Assembly (NCBI GenBank): GCA_039817885.1
Contig: JBCBUY010000001.1
Span: forward strand, 33,605-97,604
Reading direction: 5' to 3'
DNA: 64,000 nt
From: CALLCD01 sp039817885
GTDB taxonomy: Bacteria; Pseudomonadota; Alphaproteobacteria; Caulobacterales; Hyphomonadaceae
Shown here: one piece after another, positions 16,866 through 25,815 of the stretch
How positions within the stretch are numbered: position 1 is the stretch's first letter
Layout of the letters: the number at the start of each line of letters is the position of its first letter
The notes under the pieces: model-generated
Seen by the model: only the letters and a program-made list of their open reading frames with translations
Told to the model about the DNA's origin: nothing
Databases searched by the model: none
Translations under genes and position numbers: made by a program

Positions 16866-19121
16866 TCAATCCGTTGAATAGTACTTGTTGTATGAGTTGT
16901 AGGCTGCGCTGTTGTATCCAAGGCGCTTGCGTTTTGCCAGATCAACAAATGTCATCGCGACGCCAGCAATATTGGCGTTGAACTCTTTCAGGATGTTCAA
17001 TGTTTCCTGGACAGTCCAGCGGCTCGTGGACCGCCATTTCGCAACCACGATCACTTGATCCGCTTTACTCGCAATCACGCGGGACTCTGACATTAACAAA
17101 ATCGGTCCGGTATCAATGACGATCAGATCATAGGTCTTTTTCAGCTCATTCATGAGCGCATCGAACGCGCGCGACCCGAAAACGTCCCGCGGCGTGTTGC
17201 GTGCCTCGGTCAGGGGCAGAACATGCAGCCCGGTTTGTTCGTCGACAATCACCGCGTCTTCGAGAGTCACCTCACCAAACAGGTGCTCAATGAACCCGCG
17301 CTCAGGTTCAAAGCCGACCACTTCGGTCAACTGCCGGCGGCGGAAGTCCCCATCAATGACAATCGTTTTGGCCCCAGCCATGGCCGACATACGTCCAAGG
17401 CAATGCGTGATTGAGGTCTTGCCTTCATCCGGCAGTGATGAGGTGACAGCAACCAGTTTGGCCTCCTTGTCGAGGTCGGCAAAAATGATCGACGCACGGA
17501 GGTTCCGGATGCTCTCCGCAAAAGCTGAGAGTGGGTTAGATATCAGATAGTCCGCCGGAGACATCTCCTGACGCCCAAACCCTTTAAGCTTGGTCAAGAG
17601 TGGGATCGAGCCAATGCTTGGAAGTCCGAACATCCGTTCGATGTCCTCAGGCGTCGTGAAATTATTGTCCAACAGTTCCGCGACAAGCGCCAATCCGCCC
17701 GCAAACATGCCACCCAGGACCATGCCGATGAAAATATTCAACTTCGTCCGAGGCAGGCTTGGAAAAGGTGGAACTGTTGCTGTCGCCAACACGCGGGCGT
17801 CGGGGGTCGCATAGTCTTCGGTTGAAGACGCCTCATTAAACAGGTCGAGTGACTCCTGATAGATTAAACGTGCAGACTCGGCATTGCGTTCCAATTCAGC
17901 CAGACCGACCTGCGCCTGATTATTGCGATTAAGCCTCGAATTGAGCTGAGAGCGATTGCTGCGAAGACTCGCGATCCGCTGCCGGGCAACACTCACCTCC
18001 CCTTCAAGGCTCGAAACGATGCGGTTGACCTCCGCTTCAATCTTCGCGTCGACATCTGCAACTTCATTGTTGATGCGGATAATTTCTGGGTGGCGCGGAC
18101 CATATCTTGCCCGAAGCTCAGCACGCTCACCCTCGACCGCCGTCTGCTGCCGGCGCAGATCGGTAATCACCTCCGAGTTCAGAACCTCGGCCACGCCATC
18201 TAGATTGCCGCCACTCGCCAGAGTATTGCGAACATTCGTCAACCGGGCTTGACGCTCGGCAAGATTGGCTTCGGCCGCAATAAGGTCACCCGTAACACGT
18301 GTGATCTCTTGCTCGGTCAGCGTTGTGCCTTCCGCCGTCTGAATGTCATTTCGGCGCTTGTAGTCAGCGACCTGCGCTTCTGCCTCCGTCACTTGCTGGC
18401 GGAGTCCATCCAACCGCTCGGTCAGGAATTCCAAACTCCGCTCTGTCGCTTCGAGTTTGGCATTGAGCTGATCGACTTGGTATTCATCGGCAATCGTGTT
18501 TGCGACTTGAGCCACCAGCCTTGGATCTTCGCCGCTAATCGTGATGTCGATGATGAACGTTGCTCCAAAACGAGCCACGCTGATCTTGCTGGACAAGATA
18601 GCGACAGCGGTCGAAAATGACGCGGCCGCCTTTTCCTCTTCCGTCAACACAATTTCCGGCGCGTCATCACTGGATAAGAAGCCACCAAAGAACGAAAAAA
18701 TACCTCCGACAAAACCCGGTCCGCTACCATCGTCCAAAAGAGCAGGATTGAACTCAGGAACAGTCGTCAAATCCAGACGCTCGACAACCCGTTCAAGAAG
18801 TTTGCGGCTTTTGATGATCTGCACCTCGGTGTCGATCTCGGCCGTCGATGTGCCCAGTCCCTCATAGAACAGCTCATCATTTGGGCCTGTCGTTCGACTG
18901 TCCACGATGACTTTCGTCGTGGTTTTATAGATGGGTGTGGCCTGTATGGTTGCGATCGTGACCAATCCGACCGTAATCACGAAGGCGGTCAACATAAGCC
19001 AAAACCGGCGTCGTCCTGCCTGCAACAAGGCCTGAAGGTCGATCAAGCCTTCCGGGTTCGAAGACACCGGAGACCCGTAAGCCGGATAGGCCACGTTGAG
19101 GCTGGGATACGCTTTATTCAC
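16866..19121 (-). CDS. exoP: Polysaccharide co-polymerase/tyrosine autokinase, ExoP/Wzc-like
   Basis: Inner-membrane protein controlling polymerisation and export. The N-terminal Wzz domain has TM1 near residues 38-60 (FWLMLTAFVITVGLVTIATI). A periplasmic coiled-coil section follows (about 200-420: LEFLTERLDGLRQQVTEAEA), then TM2 near 455 (LNIFIGMVLGGMFAGGLALV). The C-terminal BY-kinase has Walker A PDEGKTSITHC, Walker A' VIDGDFRRR and Walker B DLIVIDTGP. It ends in a five-tyrosine tail (GYNSAAYNSYNKYYSTD), the expected autophosphorylation cluster. Length 751 is typical. Downstream of the barrel gene by 35 bases. Confidence 0.93.
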   Translation of the reverse strand: MNKAYPSLNVAYPAYGSPVSSNPEGLIDLQALLQAGRRRFWLMLTAFVITVGLVTIATIQATPIYKTTTKVIVDSRTTGPNDELFYEGLGTSTAEIDTEVQIIKSRKLLERVVERLDLTTVPEFNPALLDDGSGPGFVGGIFSFFGGFLSSDDAPEIVLTEEEKAAASFSTAVAILSSKISVARFGATFIIDITISGEDPRLVAQVANTIADEYQVDQLNAKLEATERSLEFLTERLDGLRQQVTEAEAQVADYKRRNDIQTAEGTTLTEQEITRVTGDLIAAEANLAERQARLTNVRNTLASGGNLDGVAEVLNSEVITDLRRQQTAVEGERAELRARYGPRHPEIIRINNEVADVDAKIEAEVNRIVSSLEGEVSVARQRIASLRSNRSQLNSRLNRNNQAQVGLAELERNAESARLIYQESLDLFNEASSTEDYATPDARVLATATVPPFPSLPRTKLNIFIGMVLGGMFAGGLALVAELLDNNFTTPEDIERMFGLPSIGSIPLLTKLKGFGRQEMSPADYLISNPLSAFAESIRNLRASIIFADLDKEAKLVAVTSSLPDEGKTSITHCLGRMSAMAGAKTIVIDGDFRRRQLTEVVGFEPERGFIEHLFGEVTLEDAVIVDEQTGLHVLPLTEARNTPRDVFGSRAFDALMNELKKTYDLIVIDTGPILLMSESRVIASKADQVIVVAKWRSTSRWTVQETLNILKEFNANIAGVAMTFVDLAKRKRLGYNSAAYNSYNKYYSTD

Positions 19122-19156
19122 TTTTCGATCTCCGATCGATGGTTATGAACCCGCCG

Positions 19157-20431
19157 CTACGGGAACAATCTGATCTCAAATCCGACGATATTCTGGCTAA
19201 ACTCTTCCGTCAGAATTGAGGAGTCACGGTTGGTGTGGCGGTAGAAACCTTCCAGGTGCACACGCTTATTGATCTTATAGACGCTACCGAGCCCCACATC
19301 GAAGAACCGGTCATCACGATCCTCGTCTGAGAAGTCCGTCGCAAATATGCCGCCATCGGCATAAAGCAGGACATTACGGAGGAGCTCATGGTCAATACGT
19401 AAGCGACCGCTCGTATTCGTAACCGCAGCTGAGTCCACCAATCCGATGTCGGATGTGTTGCGCGACACAGTACCGGTCACGGTCGTCAGGCGTGTTGGGA
19501 ACCACTGCAGGCGACCGTCAACACTCAACCCTTCAATATCCGCGAATTCCGGGGACTCTCGATTTTCCTCAAGATATCCAATCGCCACATCGCCACGGAA
19601 CGGTCCCTGAAGTTCGAAGTTCAAGCCCCCCTGGATCGCGAAACCGTCTGAATCTCGGACGGCAAAGACACCGGGGCTGAGCTCGGTAGGCGCGTCAAAA
19701 TCCCTTTGAAAATAGCTTCCTTGAGCAAACACCGCATAGTCGCGGGTCAGCGCGTAAGACACGCGGCCGCGCACAGTCTGTGTTTCCACATCGCGGAAAT
19801 CCTGGTCGACATCAGGTATCGCCGGGTCAAAAGAATCGACATCATCGAAATCGGTATCGACATATTCATAGCCAAGCGATGCACGGATCCGCGCGCGCTC
19901 ATAATTGATCGATGTGTCGCCGCCATATTCAAAAAATTCCACAGGCTCGCCGAAATCATCGAGGATCGAGATTTGAGTACGGGGTTCGTTACGCTGACGC
20001 ACGAACGCGCTCGATGACACGAACCAATCATTGGTGACATCAACCCGGCTGCGCAACCGGGCCTGAGCGTTGGTCACACTTTCGCTGCCCTGATCGACAA
20101 ACTCAAAGTGCTCGACACCGACATTGAAACCAACCTCATGCCGCGACCAATCAGTGCGGACATCCGCTGTAGGACGGAATGTGAAGGCGAAATCACTGAT
20201 TTCATTGTCTGCTGTCGCAAAGACGTTGTCGACGAAAAAGCCCCCCACACCGACGGAGGCCTGTGTCAGTGTAGAGCCAAGACGGATCGGCTCTGGGTCA
20301 AACTCCGGCTGCGGACGGTCCTGAACGGCAATATTGCGATCGCGCTGGAAGAAGTCCTGGGCGCTGGCAACTTGAAGGCTGACAGCTGCAAATGCTGCCC
20401 CCATTAAGATGACTGATCTGTATCCCAACAT
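19157..20431 (-). CDS. Outer-membrane beta-barrel of the BBP2/VpsM type
   Basis: A signal peptide ending near residue 24 (AVSLQVASAQ) precedes a 400-residue barrel of alternating amphipathic strands (RGRVSYALTRDYAVFAQGSY, RNVLLYADGGIFATDF). It terminates in ...GFEIRLFP with an aromatic near the end, as outer-membrane barrels do. Relatives occur in Vps, Pel-like and myxobacterial exopolysaccharide loci, where they are thought to be the outer-membrane pore. It lies between the short OPX gene and exoP. Start ATG 20431 is preceded by GAGGGAAATTAGTT. Confidence 0.85.
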   Translation of the reverse strand: MLGYRSVILMGAAFAAVSLQVASAQDFFQRDRNIAVQDRPQPEFDPEPIRLGSTLTQASVGVGGFFVDNVFATADNEISDFAFTFRPTADVRTDWSRHEVGFNVGVEHFEFVDQGSESVTNAQARLRSRVDVTNDWFVSSSAFVRQRNEPRTQISILDDFGEPVEFFEYGGDTSINYERARIRASLGYEYVDTDFDDVDSFDPAIPDVDQDFRDVETQTVRGRVSYALTRDYAVFAQGSYFQRDFDAPTELSPGVFAVRDSDGFAIQGGLNFELQGPFRGDVAIGYLEENRESPEFADIEGLSVDGRLQWFPTRLTTVTGTVSRNTSDIGLVDSAAVTNTSGRLRIDHELLRNVLLYADGGIFATDFSDEDRDDRFFDVGLGSVYKINKRVHLEGFYRHTNRDSSILTEEFSQNIVGFEIRLFP

Positions 20432-20741
20432 AACTAATTTCCCTCGCGCCTAACGGCAAAACTGCTTTACAGAGATTGGCTTTCAAGAACGATGCCAAGA
20501 CTTGCGATGCAATTGCCTTGATGGATGGGCAACAAGATCCCGAAATCCGTGTGCGGCAAATACCGCGCACCGGCCAAGCGTGCGTGAACCTGACAAGGCA
20601 TTCTACTCTCGTCTCCCGTCGCCCAGTCCCCCACCAGGGATGAAAACCCAAAGAACTACGAAAGCAAACAGAAAAGTGGATTCTTTGGACATTTGTGATC
20701 GAAGGTCTGCTTAATCAGCACAATACCCCGATATCGGCCAC
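20432..20741 (-). other. 310-base spacer inside the polysaccharide operon
   Basis: Lies between the OPX gene stop and the barrel gene start. No ORF with a ribosome-binding site, no strong hairpin and no CtrA box is seen. Its length suggests an internal promoter for the barrel/exoP part of the operon, but I cannot place one. Confidence 0.5.
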
Positions 20742-21341
20742 CTAAAAGATGCGCTCACCGACCCTGATCGTGTCCCCCGGCTGGACGCGAAGCGTTGGCG
20801 ACAATCGAACGGGGCGTTCTTCGGTCTCGTTGACACCGCGGATATAAACGGTTCTGCGATTGGCCCGGTAAGTGAAGCCCTGTGCCGTCGCAACAGCATT
20901 CATGACCGTCAGAGCATCTGTATACGGATACTCACCAGGACGACCGACTTCACCGAGAATGTAATATGGACGGAAATTGACAACTTCAGCGCTCACACGG
21001 GGAGCCACAAGAAGCTCTTTCTCCACGAGTTGGCGCTCGACTTCCTGCTGGAAATCTCGAACCGTTGTGCCCGTCGCTTGGATTTCCCCCACAAGCGGCA
21101 GGGAGACAAGCCCGGTCCCATCAACAAGATACTCACCCGACAGCTCCGGTTCGCCGAAGACCGTAACCCGAAGCTGGTCACCATTACCCAGCATGTAGGC
21201 ATCTGACACACTGCCAATAGTAGGAGGGATATCTGCGATCTCAGCAGCAGGCGGGCGCGTCTCCGACACAGACTGACAAGCCGCCAGAACGGATGCCATT
21301 AGGACACCAAAGATCAGGGCCAACATGTTCGACTTACGCAT
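20742..21341 (-). CDS. Short polysaccharide export (OPX, Wza/ExoF-family) lipoprotein
   Basis: 199 residues from ATG 21341 (AGAGGTGAG upstream; a longer GTG-type frame to 21383 is less likely). A lipoprotein signal has its lipobox at ASVLAAC near residue 21. Then comes the poly-export domain (YMLGNGDQLRVTVFGEPELS, GLVSLPLVGEIQATG) and one SLBB repeat (YILGEVGRPGEYPYTDALTV). It ends at VQPGDTIRVGERIF, without the C-terminal helix that lets Wza span the outer membrane. It must therefore work with another outer-membrane pore, presumably the adjacent barrel. Confidence 0.9.
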   Translation of the reverse strand: MRKSNMLALIFGVLMASVLAACQSVSETRPPAAEIADIPPTIGSVSDAYMLGNGDQLRVTVFGEPELSGEYLVDGTGLVSLPLVGEIQATGTTVRDFQQEVERQLVEKELLVAPRVSAEVVNFRPYYILGEVGRPGEYPYTDALTVMNAVATAQGFTYRANRRTVYIRGVNETEERPVRLSPTLRVQPGDTIRVGERIF

Positions 21342-21389
21342 ACTACTCACCTCTGCTTGCTCGCCTGTCCCGAATTTAGTCAAAAAACA

Positions 21390-22292
21390 CTACGTCGTTA
21401 AGAAGGTCACTTCATCCCGCACAAAACATGCCGCAGTAAGACGTCCGGTCATATAGGCCCCAGTGTCAACGGCGATACGCCGATGATCACGATACGGCTC
21501 AGACACAGGCGTATGACCATGAACGACAACCTGGCCAAATGTTTCGGAACTGTCGATGAACGCCTCCCGGATCCACAGAAAGTCCTGCTCTGTCTGTTTT
21601 TCGATCGGTCGCCCAGGGCGCACGCCAGCATGGACGAAGAAATAGTCGCCAATCGAAGCGGTGGTCTGCAAGCTCAGCAGGAATTGCCGGTGCGTATCGG
21701 GAAGAACCTCGCCCAGTGATCGACTAGCCTCTACCCATTCCTCAATTTTCGTCCGCGTGCGGGGGGGACGCACACCATAAGACGTCAACGTCTCGCCACC
21801 ACCGAACCCCGCCCATTTGGGGCCAAACGCCGGCTCACTCAGAAATTTAAGAAGCGCTTCCTCGTGATTGCCCTTCAAGAAGATGCAATTGTGTTGGGTC
21901 ACTCGATCGCTCAACAAGAAATCCAACACATCTTTCGATTGGAACCCGCGATCAATATAGTCGCCGAGAAAGACGATGCACACATCGTCGCCGCCAGCAG
22001 ACGCGACGATATCGGCCTCAATCAACCCGAAACAGCGCTCCAGCAAGTCGGCACGTCCGTGAACATCGCCAACAGCATAAACGCGGATGCCGTCTGGCAT
22101 ACAGGCCTCACGGATGGGTGTGTCTGCGGTCTTCGGTTCAGCACGAGGAAGCGCGCCAAATGACCACCTGTCGGATCGTTCAAGACGCTCAGCCGCGAGG
22201 TCATACCACCGATAGGCAGCATCCATCAGCCGTCTGCGAAAATCATCACCCCACCGGCTCAGCTGGGCTATTCTCTGCCTCAACCAGATCAC
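21390..22292 (-). CDS. Calcineurin-like metallophosphoesterase (PP1/ApaH-type)
   Basis: Cytoplasmic serine/threonine phosphatase-like or diadenosine-polyphosphatase-like enzyme of about 300 residues. All metal-site motifs are present in order: VGDVHGRADLLERCF near 70, FLGDYIDRGFQS near 100, LKGNHEEALLKFL near 130, FFVHAGVRPG near 215 and VVHGHTPVSEPY near 250. I chose GTG 22292 (AGGAAGTAGAG ahead). The frame is open to 22517, but that part has no coding character and would run through the CtrA box. As first gene of the operon it might dephosphorylate a regulator or the kinase tail. Substrate unknown. Confidence 0.85.
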   Translation of the reverse strand: MIWLRQRIAQLSRWGDDFRRRLMDAAYRWYDLAAERLERSDRWSFGALPRAEPKTADTPIREACMPDGIRVYAVGDVHGRADLLERCFGLIEADIVASAGGDDVCIVFLGDYIDRGFQSKDVLDFLLSDRVTQHNCIFLKGNHEEALLKFLSEPAFGPKWAGFGGGETLTSYGVRPPRTRTKIEEWVEASRSLGEVLPDTHRQFLLSLQTTASIGDYFFVHAGVRPGRPIEKQTEQDFLWIREAFIDSSETFGQVVVHGHTPVSEPYRDHRRIAVDTGAYMTGRLTAACFVRDEVTFLTT

Positions 22293-22312
22293 CTTTGCTC
22301 TACTTCCTATCG

Positions 22313-22327
22313 TTAACCCACACTTAA
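22313..22327 (-). promoter_or_regulatory. Putative CtrA-binding site (TTAA-N7-TTAA)
   Basis: TTAACCCACACTTAA, a perfect TTAA-N7-TTAA, lies 20 bases before the start of the phosphoesterase gene that heads the reverse polysaccharide operon. It is also about 175 bases before the divergent GT2 gene. A position so close to the start codon would suit repression or a promoter-overlapping site. Confidence 0.55.
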
Positions 22328-22501
22328 GCGGCTTTTTCAATTTACACCGAACTTTATGTGCGGTGCAAAAAACGGGCAATATCGCAGCAAGGCAGAGGTT
22401 TTGCGGCGTACCAGAGCGTAGGCAAACACCGCGTCGGCGCATAGATTGCAGGTGTGGCCGACAGATCGGCTTTAAGGTGTGGCTCGAATATACGGCGTAG
22501 G

Positions 22502-23458
22502 ATGATGGCACAGACAATCACAATTATCATCGCTGCTTATAACGCTGAATCTTCGATAGAACGCGCACTTCGCAGCGCCCTGGATCAAACGTGTAGACCC
22601 AACGTCATTGTGGTCGACGACGCCTCGACCGATAACACCGCTCGACGCATCGGATCACTGCTGCACGATGAGCCGAGAGGGACGCTCCTAAGACAGAACA
22701 TAAATCAAGGGCCGTCGGCAGCCCGTAATCGTGCCATCGAAGCGGCGAAAACTGACTGGATAGCGATAATAGATGCAGACGATGCAATGGTTCCAGACAG
22801 ATTGGAGCGACTATTGGCGATGGCCGAGGCCAATGCGTGGGACGCCATCGCCGATGATCAGTATCGGATTTCCAGCTGGGCCCCCGATGCGCCGCGACGC
22901 CGGCTGTGGTCAGATTCAGATATCGGTCAGATAGAACTATCCCTCGCACGATTCGTCCGCGAGAACATTATGGAATATGCCGGCTTCGGCCGCGAGCTTG
23001 GATTCATTAAACCGCTGATTAAAAGAGATTTTTTGTCGAAAAATGACCTCCGATATGATGCCGACATGCGCCTTGGCGAAGACTATGATCTGTATGCGCG
23101 CATGCTGTTGCATGGGGCAAAATTCGGTCTGGTGGACCCCTGCGGATATCTGGCCTTCGACACACCTGGATCTCTTAGTCGAACCCATCGCTCAGAGGCG
23201 CTCGAAAAACTTGTCAGGTCTGATCAGCGACTATTGCGCCACACAGCGACGCCCCAAAACACCAAACCCATCATCATCGAACACATGCGCCACACCCAGA
23301 AGAAGGCCGCCTGGGCCAAACTGGGAGAGGCCTACCATGAACGGAACCCACTCAAGGCCGCGTCCAGCTTCATAGCCCCATGGGACGTCGTCACGGATCT
23401 GACGTCCAGAGCAGTCGCACTTGCCGGACAGAAACTGAAAAAACCGAAGATGATGTGA
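22502..23458 (+). CDS. GT2 glycosyltransferase, ExoO/ExoW-like
   Basis: Sugar transferase with TITIIIAAYNAESSIERAL, VVDDASTDNTARRI, NQGPSAARNRAIEAA and the metal site IIDADDAMVPDRL near residue 90. DADMRLGEDYDLYARMLLHG comes near 195. It is a clear relative of the GT2 at 13.3-14.3 kb: both share the LGFIKPLIKR / LGYLKPLFRR block and end in a similar basic tail (AGQKLK). Start ATG 22502 or 22505 with GTAGG just upstream. Transcribed away from the main operon across a shared control region with a CtrA box. Confidence 0.85.
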   Translation: MMAQTITIIIAAYNAESSIERALRSALDQTCRPNVIVVDDASTDNTARRIGSLLHDEPRGTLLRQNINQGPSAARNRAIEAAKTDWIAIIDADDAMVPDRLERLLAMAEANAWDAIADDQYRISSWAPDAPRRRLWSDSDIGQIELSLARFVRENIMEYAGFGRELGFIKPLIKRDFLSKNDLRYDADMRLGEDYDLYARMLLHGAKFGLVDPCGYLAFDTPGSLSRTHRSEALEKLVRSDQRLLRHTATPQNTKPIIIEHMRHTQKKAAWAKLGEAYHERNPLKAASSFIAPWDVVTDLTSRAVALAGQKLKKPKMM

Positions 23459-23549
23459 TCGCTCTTCGGTTGTCGGACGCCCGCGATACGTCTAAAGCAC
23501 AGCCGATGGGAATCGGCGGCTCAAGCGTCGACGAAAACAGAGGGTGATA

Positions 23550-24473
23550 ATGTCTGCAACGATTGCAGCAATTGCAAACCTGAAAGGCGGCGTCGGAAAA
23601 TCGACCACCACCGTCATGCTGGCGGACAGCCTGGCCTACTTCTTCGGGTTGAACATTCTGGTGATTGATCTCGACGCCCAGGCCAATTCCAGCCAGATGC
23701 TCCTGACCGAACGGGGCGTCCATGCCGCTTCAGAACAAGGCAAAGGGGCCCATCACCTCCTTGGCCAATTTCTCGATGGGCAAAAAGCAACCGCCGCTCC
23801 CTTCATCATGCCCAACGCGGTGTCTATTGAAGAATTACGCGCCGCTGAAATGAAGTCCGAGAGGCTGGGTTGGATATCCGCACTACCAGCCCACCCGCAG
23901 CTTCGAATGGACGAGATGAGTCTGGAAGAAGAGTGGTATTCGCGCACGGGCACGCCAACCAGCCTGTCCGAAGCCCTGTCCCGCCATTTCGAAAACGGGT
24001 TTGCGGATCTGCTCCCCCTTTACGATGTTATTCTGCTGGATTGCCCGCCGCACCTGTCGCCGCTGTCCCGCGCAGGCCTCGCACTGGCCGATGTCTTCAT
24101 CCTTCCAACCCTTGCCGATGCGGTCTCCGGTTGGGGCACAAAACAATTCATCACCTGGGTCAAAGATAATTTGCGCGCAGATCTGACAGACCGAAGTTTC
24201 TCAGTTATTACAAGGTTTAAGAACACATCCTATGCCCGGCAAATGCGCACGGAGCTACAGAACATCACATTGAAAGATGTCTGGTTCGGACCAACCATAG
24301 CCGAATCTGTAGATGTCTTGAGAGCCATGGAACGCCCGGCCCCCGATAGTTACGACACTTTCCGCGGCAAATACGGAAAAATGAAGAATGACGTGCGGCG
24401 TCTGGCCGACGAATTTGTTGAGTTCCTCGTATCGAGACGATGGGACGCGAGTCCAGAACGCGTCAGGGACTGA
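23550..24473 (+). CDS. ParA/Soj-family ATPase
   Basis: A deviant Walker ATPase: KGGVGKSTTTVMLADSL at residue 12, DLDAQANSSQ near 38 and Walker B VILLDCPPHLSPLSRAG near 160. It has an inserted segment between Walker A' and B and lacks an N-terminal DNA-binding HTH, so it resembles orphan ParA proteins that position cellular machinery more than chromosomal ParA. Start ATG 23550 (GAGGGTGATA ahead). The next gene, 35 bases on, encodes a small helical protein likely to be its partner; no parB or parS-like repeat is nearby. Substrate unknown. Confidence 0.85.
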   Translation: MSATIAAIANLKGGVGKSTTTVMLADSLAYFFGLNILVIDLDAQANSSQMLLTERGVHAASEQGKGAHHLLGQFLDGQKATAAPFIMPNAVSIEELRAAEMKSERLGWISALPAHPQLRMDEMSLEEEWYSRTGTPTSLSEALSRHFENGFADLLPLYDVILLDCPPHLSPLSRAGLALADVFILPTLADAVSGWGTKQFITWVKDNLRADLTDRSFSVITRFKNTSYARQMRTELQNITLKDVWFGPTIAESVDVLRAMERPAPDSYDTFRGKYGKMKNDVRRLADEFVEFLVSRRWDASPERVRD

Positions 24474-24508
24474 ATTCAAATTGCACACTCATTATAGATG
24501 GAGCGATC

Positions 24509-24868
24509 ATGTCCATTCCCAAAGACTCTGACGCCATCGCGGCTCTGGACCGGTTCTTTGATGAAATGCGCATGGAAATACGCACCAATCCGGATCTCGC
24601 ACACCGGCTGGTCAAAGCGCTCGGCGCCAGCGTAACCTTCGAAAGCGCGCTCTCAACAAAACTTCTGAACCTGCGAGAGCTCGCCGGCACAACCGACGAG
24701 GCGACCTTTCGATCAACCCTCGAAGCCCTGAGCCTGGCGCAGATAAAGTCCGTTCTGAAATCCAACAATCTCGCCAGCTCTATTGATCTAAAGGCGCTGA
24801 AAAAGCCGGATCTGATAGATCTGGCCTATGTTCGCGCTTTGGCCAAAGTGAACGAAAAGCGCAGCTAA
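24509..24868 (+). CDS. Small helical protein paired with the ParA-like ATPase
   Basis: 119 residues from ATG 24509 (GGAGCGATC upstream). Almost wholly alpha-helical: an acidic N-terminal helix (AIAALDRFFDEMRMEIR), a middle leucine-rich part and a C-terminal block LAQIKSVLKSNNLASSIDL. That block is followed by LKKPDLIDLAYVRAL, a helix-extended-helix pattern reminiscent of SAP/HeH nucleic-acid-binding folds. That resemblance is by eye only. Its link to the ATPase gene suggests it loads or recognises the cargo. No known family recognised. Confidence 0.6.
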   Translation: MSIPKDSDAIAALDRFFDEMRMEIRTNPDLAHRLVKALGASVTFESALSTKLLNLRELAGTTDEATFRSTLEALSLAQIKSVLKSNNLASSIDLKALKKPDLIDLAYVRALAKVNEKRS

Positions 24869-24879
24869 CCCCAATAAGT

Positions 24880-25656
24880 TCAAGGCGTTACGAGAGTATC
24901 TTTCAGGACTGTCGGCAGCATATTCACAAGATCCCCGGCGACCAATCCGGGTCCGATACGCAAGCCCGCATCACCATGGATCCACACCGCAGCGCACGCA
25001 GCCTCGAAGGCGGGCATTCCCTGCGCCAATAGGCCGGCCGAAAGACCAGCAAGAACATCGCCCGTACCGGCTTTGGCAAGCCAAGGCGTCGCATGCGTAT
25101 TGACGACAAGGCGACTATCCGGCCCGGCAATAACTGTATGAGGACCTTTGAGCACAACAATAGCCTGAGTTTTAATTGCGGCTTCAGCAGCACGGTCCAC
25201 CCGTGTGCCCTGAAGATCCGGGAACACTTTCGCAAATTCACCCTCATGGGGCGTCAGAATAGCTGGATACGGAATCTGGTCCCATGCATTCAGGCCGTCC
25301 GCATCAACAATCTTTGGGACAGGCTCCGCCATCGCCTTAAGCTCTTCCAGTCGGCTCGCTTCGTATCCGCCGGGACCCACGAGACACCCCGTTACCCGCT
25401 TCAAATCATTCACTGGCCCGGACGTAACCATAATATCTGGGGGCAGGCTGGCTCGAAAAACATCGACCTGATCATGGGAAACAACGGAGACAAGCCCCGC
25501 CCCAATCCGCGATGCTGCACTCGCCGCAAGACGCGTTGCACCGGTCAAAGCCGGTGCCCCCAAGATGGCCAAATGCCCGCGATGATACTTGTGTGCATCC
25601 TCCGCAGGACGGGGAAAATGGCTCATCCAGAGATCGGGGGTATTCGGCGCGGTCAT
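24880..25656 (-). CDS. nnrD: ADP-dependent NAD(P)H-hydrate dehydratase
   Basis: Repairs damaged NAD(P)HX using ADP; ribokinase-like fold. FPRPAEDAHKYHRGHLAILG opens the domain. TGATRLAASAASRIGAGLV, ILTPHEGEFAKVFPDL near 145, VVLKGPHTVIAGP near 180 and the anion-hole motif AGTGDVLAGLSAGLLAQG near 215 are diagnostic. The epimerase half (NnrE) found in many bacterial fusions is absent. Start taken as ATG 25656, giving 258 residues; the frame extends to 25713, but the added part is hydrophobic and unlike the family. Convergent with the ParA pair. Confidence 0.9.
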   Translation of the reverse strand: MTAPNTPDLWMSHFPRPAEDAHKYHRGHLAILGAPALTGATRLAASAASRIGAGLVSVVSHDQVDVFRASLPPDIMVTSGPVNDLKRVTGCLVGPGGYEASRLEELKAMAEPVPKIVDADGLNAWDQIPYPAILTPHEGEFAKVFPDLQGTRVDRAAEAAIKTQAIVVLKGPHTVIAGPDSRLVVNTHATPWLAKAGTGDVLAGLSAGLLAQGMPAFEAACAAVWIHGDAGLRIGPGLVAGDLVNMLPTVLKDTLVTP

Positions 25657-25789
25657 GTCGCTATCTAAGACGGCGGATAAGGCTATGGCCAGCATCAAAA
25701 TCCAATTAGGCAAAGTTCAAAATTCATATCCAGATTTTTGGCGGACGACACCCCAAATGACATGGGACGAGCTGACAAAATGCGGGAAT

Positions 25790-25808
25790 AGTGTCGCTAT
25801 CAGACACT
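25790..25808 (+). promoter_or_regulatory. Inverted repeat AGTGTC-N7-GACACT
   Basis: A perfect 6-bp dyad in the divergent region between nnrD and the crotonase gene, centred about 80 bases before the crotonase start. It could be an operator. Confidence 0.35.
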
Positions 25809-25815
25809 CAAAATG

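Noticed and set aside
22293..22517. N-terminal extension of the metallophosphoesterase
   Set aside because: The added 75 codons have no coding character, overlap the divergent GT2 start and would bury a CtrA box; GTG 22292 has a ribosome site.
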